DNA of 64,000 bases from Solicoccozyma terricola (Eukaryota > Basidiomycota > Tremellomycetes > Filobasidiales > Piskurozymaceae): the NCBI GenBank assembly GCA_001600875.1, contig BCLD01000004.1, forward strand, positions 95,536-159,535, given 5' to 3'. The notes beneath the pieces were generated by a model. It was not told where the DNA came from. It made no database searches and worked only from the letters and a program-made list of their open reading frames with translations. The translations under genes were made by a program, and so were the position numbers. Below, piece by piece: positions 61,925 through 64,000 of this stretch (the stretch's first letter is position 1; each line of letters begins with the position of its first letter).

Positions 61925-64000
61925 CTACCCCGACAACGCTCCCTTGGAAAACTTTCGCAACTTCCTTCTCATCGGTATCACCACGTCCACCAGATCCTGC
62001 GTCTCCTCCGTGTACACCCTCGCGGGTCGCTCCACTCTCGGACGATATCCTCGGAGCTGGTAATCGATCTCTGCTCGTTGACGGAGCTTCCACCGACCGA
62101 CTTCGGTGACCGGGGAGTTCAAGTCGGTGGTATCGCCGCCGCCGACGCTGCCATTGCTCCCCCCCGTCCCGGCAGAGACGAGTGCAGAGTCATCGTCTGC
62201 AACAACGACGAAGGGCTTCCCATCCAATGCATGCGGCGTTGGACTCGTCGCATGAGAGAAGTCACCCTCGACGGGCTGTTGGGCGACGCCATGCGGTAAA
62301 GGTGTTGCAATATTATAGGGTGTGTTATGTTCCCCCATCTCTGGTTCCCTAGCCGACCAACACTGATCAGAGATCATATTGATCACTCGAAGTCGTTTAG
62401 CGGAATTTCGCCATCGTGCAGGGAAGACCACGCAGGTGGAGATGTGATATTGTTCAACGATGGGTGGAATTGGGAGGGAAGGAGGGAGCCGAGGGGGCGA
62501 GCAATCCGTTAAGGGACGGAGACGATGGTCTTGAGGATCGGCGTGTTTCCTTTTGATGTGCTAGCAGGTTGGATGACAGGGATTGGCAGTTGAAGAGTTC
62601 GTTCCGGCATGATATTTCCACAGACAAAGGAATCACACTCACCCCTTCCATGCCTGTCACCTGGTTGCACCGTTTCCGACAGCCTTCGTAAGGACATGCC
62701 AGCCTATCCGCCACATGCTGGGAGTAGACATGGTTGCGTAATGCCGGTGCTGAATTCCAGTAAAGATCGATGCAACCTTCCCATGAACATTCCCAGATCG
62801 CTTCGTAGCCGTCCTGTGAGGGTATATCATGTCAATGACTGTAGCAATCTGCATAAAGAGTCCTCCAGTATTCACCTCTTCCACTTTCCCGTCCTCGATA
62901 TGTTTCCTCAACTCTACATGTTTTGCCAGATGCCATTCGCTTGCGAGTCTAGCATCACAGTTTCCCCATCGGCAGAAAGAGGGTACGGCCCGTTTGATGA
63001 TGTCACGGTTGAGCTCCGGTAAAGCACTGGTCTTGTTGAAACGCTCGAGGGGAGCATCACTGACTCCAATTCGGATACGGCGACGTTTCAAGACTGGTGA
63101 AACGGTCGAGGCGAGGGTCAAGTTGTCGTCTCGGATGATGGCTAAATTGACGATACATTGGTGGTGAGCTGGTATCAATGTCTCTTGACATACTCCGCTA
63201 CTCACAATCTTCATGAGGTCTTTTCATTCCTGGTGAAAGCGGGATTTCAACGATCACCATATTCTTCAATTTCTTCCCCATGGGATGCCCAGGATGCGAG
63301 GCATATGGCGTGGAGTCCTGAGACTGTGATTGAGGGAAGTGCGAGAGGCTAGGTGAGGGTGGAATCTCGACCACAGGGATCAGTCGTTGAGAGCGTGTGG
63401 GGGAGAGGACAGGTCGTTGCGTGACGAGGTCTTCTACCATGGTGATGAAAGCCGAGGGAGCCGCTTTCGATTCCTGGTCCGCGCGGACAGATGAAATGTT
63501 GTCAGAGGTCGATTGAGGCATCGCGGGCGCCTCGTTCATGGAAGTAGCGACAGGTACCTCCTCGACGATGCCATTTATCATTGTGGGGAGAGCCAAGGGA
63601 GCCGCTTCCAAGTCCTCATCCGCACTGACCAATAGAATGTTGTCGGAAGTCAATGGAGGCGTCGCATGCGCCTGGGTCATGGAAGTAACAAGGACAGGTA
63701 GATCCTCCACGAGGCCATTTACCGTCGTGGCGATAGCCAAGGGAGCCGGTGTCAAGTCCTCGTCCGCACTGACCGATAGAATGTTGTCGGAAGTCGATTG
63801 AGGGTTCGCAGGCGCCTGTGTCAAGGGAGTATCGGGGACAGGTAGATCCTCTACGTGGTCATTTGCCATCGTGGCAAGAGCCAAGGGAGCCGCTTCCATG
63901 TCGTTATCAGCACTGACCGATAAAACATTGCCGGAAGCCCACTGAGGTCTCGAAGGCGCCGCCTGTGTTAAGGAAGATACCTCAGACGGAGCTAACGCAA
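61925..64000 (-). CDS. C2H2 zinc-finger protein with 48-residue tandem repeats (5' end beyond window)
   Basis: The gene reads leftward and is open to the right edge of the window, so its start is missing. The visible N-terminal part is a tandem repeat with consensus TSDNILSVSADEDL then AAPLAxATMxNGxVEDLP. After VEIPPSPSLSHFPQSQSQ and a GTGAGT-bounded intron come three zinc fingers: PSFCRWGNCDARLASEWHLA plus KHVELRKH; IWECSWEGCIDLYWNSAPAL plus RNHVYSQH; and LACPYEGCRKRCNQVTGMEG plus HIKRKH across an intron. The C-terminal exon continues open through DDDSALVSAGTGGSNGSVGG and ends PMRRKLRKFSKGALSG at 61925. The C-x4-C spacing and Trp/Glu-Gly pattern resemble fungal GLI/Zap-like multi-finger proteins. 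Probably a transcription regulator; target unknown. Confidence 0.75.
63411..63983 (-). repeat. Tandem repeat, unit 144 bp (48 residues), four copies
   Basis: Copies lie at about 63840-63983 (partly diverged), 63696-63839, 63552-63695 and 63411-63551 (47 residues). The repeat is in frame and varies mainly at the P-x-T-Q-A and T-M/T-V positions. More copies may lie beyond the window edge. Confidence 0.8.

Noticed and set aside
62110..62300. Plus-strand frames opposite the zinc-finger C-terminal exon
   Set aside because: The minus-strand frame is continuous with the third zinc finger, without a stop, for over 200 codons.

Overview
This window is nuclear DNA from a fungus, most likely a basidiomycete yeast of the Tremellomycetes (the Cryptococcus/Kwoniella side of the tree). 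The gene structure points there: compact genes broken by many short introns of about 50 bases with GT...AG ends and CTAAC/CTAAT-like branch points, and short intergenic spaces. So does the content: a Stealth-family phosphotransferase that matches cryptococcal xylosylphosphotransferase, a PIN-like auxin-efflux-type carrier, a hybrid histidine kinase, a DASH complex subunit and a Nup159-type nucleoporin. There is no bacterial operon, CRISPR array or virus.

Layout. 0-0.2 kb: dispersed GCGAGCGAAGCGAGC repeats. 0.2-2.6 kb: an Arg/Ser- and Pro-rich protein of unknown function (+). 2.7-6.2 kb: HCS1/IGHMBP2-type helicase (-). 6.2-9.6 kb: a gene-poor stretch with a candidate MITE, several poly-G tracts and a second copy of the dispersed repeat. 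9.6-12.2 kb: GAPDH (+), interrupted by an 825-base assembly gap. 12.5-13.5 kb: a small conserved fungal protein (+). 13.6-17.3 kb: hybrid histidine kinase (-). 17.8-20.0 kb: La protein (-). 20.5-21.8 kb: Elongator subunit Elp5 (+). 21.9-25.8 kb: karyopherin beta (-). 26.2-29.9 kb: GEN1/Yen1 Holliday-junction nuclease (+). 30.1-31.4 kb: F-box-like protein (-). 32.6-33.6 kb: unknown protein (+). 33.9-35.9 kb: DASH subunit Ask1 (-). 36.2-39.2 kb: SNF1/AMPK alpha kinase (-). 39.5-41.6 kb: auxin-efflux-type carrier (-). 42.0-45.1 kb: Stealth/xylosylphosphotransferase (+). 45.5-47.0 kb: bHLH transcription factor (+). 47.4-53.3 kb: Nup159-like nucleoporin (+). 53.3-55.8 kb: MFS transporter (-). 56.1-59.4 kb: photolyase (-). 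59.9-61.7 kb: NAPE-PLD-like metallo-beta-lactamase phospholipase (-). 61.9-64 kb: C2H2 zinc-finger protein with 48-residue tandem repeats (-), running off the right edge.

The genes are independent housekeeping units rather than one pathway. Themes are genome maintenance (HCS1, GEN1, Ask1, photolyase), RNA and nuclear transport (La, Elp5, karyopherin, Nup159) and sensing/energy control (hybrid kinase, SNF1). Several neighbours are closely convergent (about 50-110 bases apart) or share divergent promoters.

The most unusual signal is a set of long G or C homopolymers, up to 81 bases and sometimes broken by Ns. Where they fall inside genes they lie in introns, in six genes, and the rest are intergenic. 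None falls in an exon. They may be true hypermutable tracts or sequencing/gap-filling artefacts. Other items worth checking are a 5-base GAPDH micro-exon, an array of ACGTGTCA motifs in the karyopherin/GEN1 promoter, a ~530-bp inverted-repeat element, and a bHLH domain with a very long loop. Exon boundaries were read by eye, so gene ends are firmer than internal splice sites.
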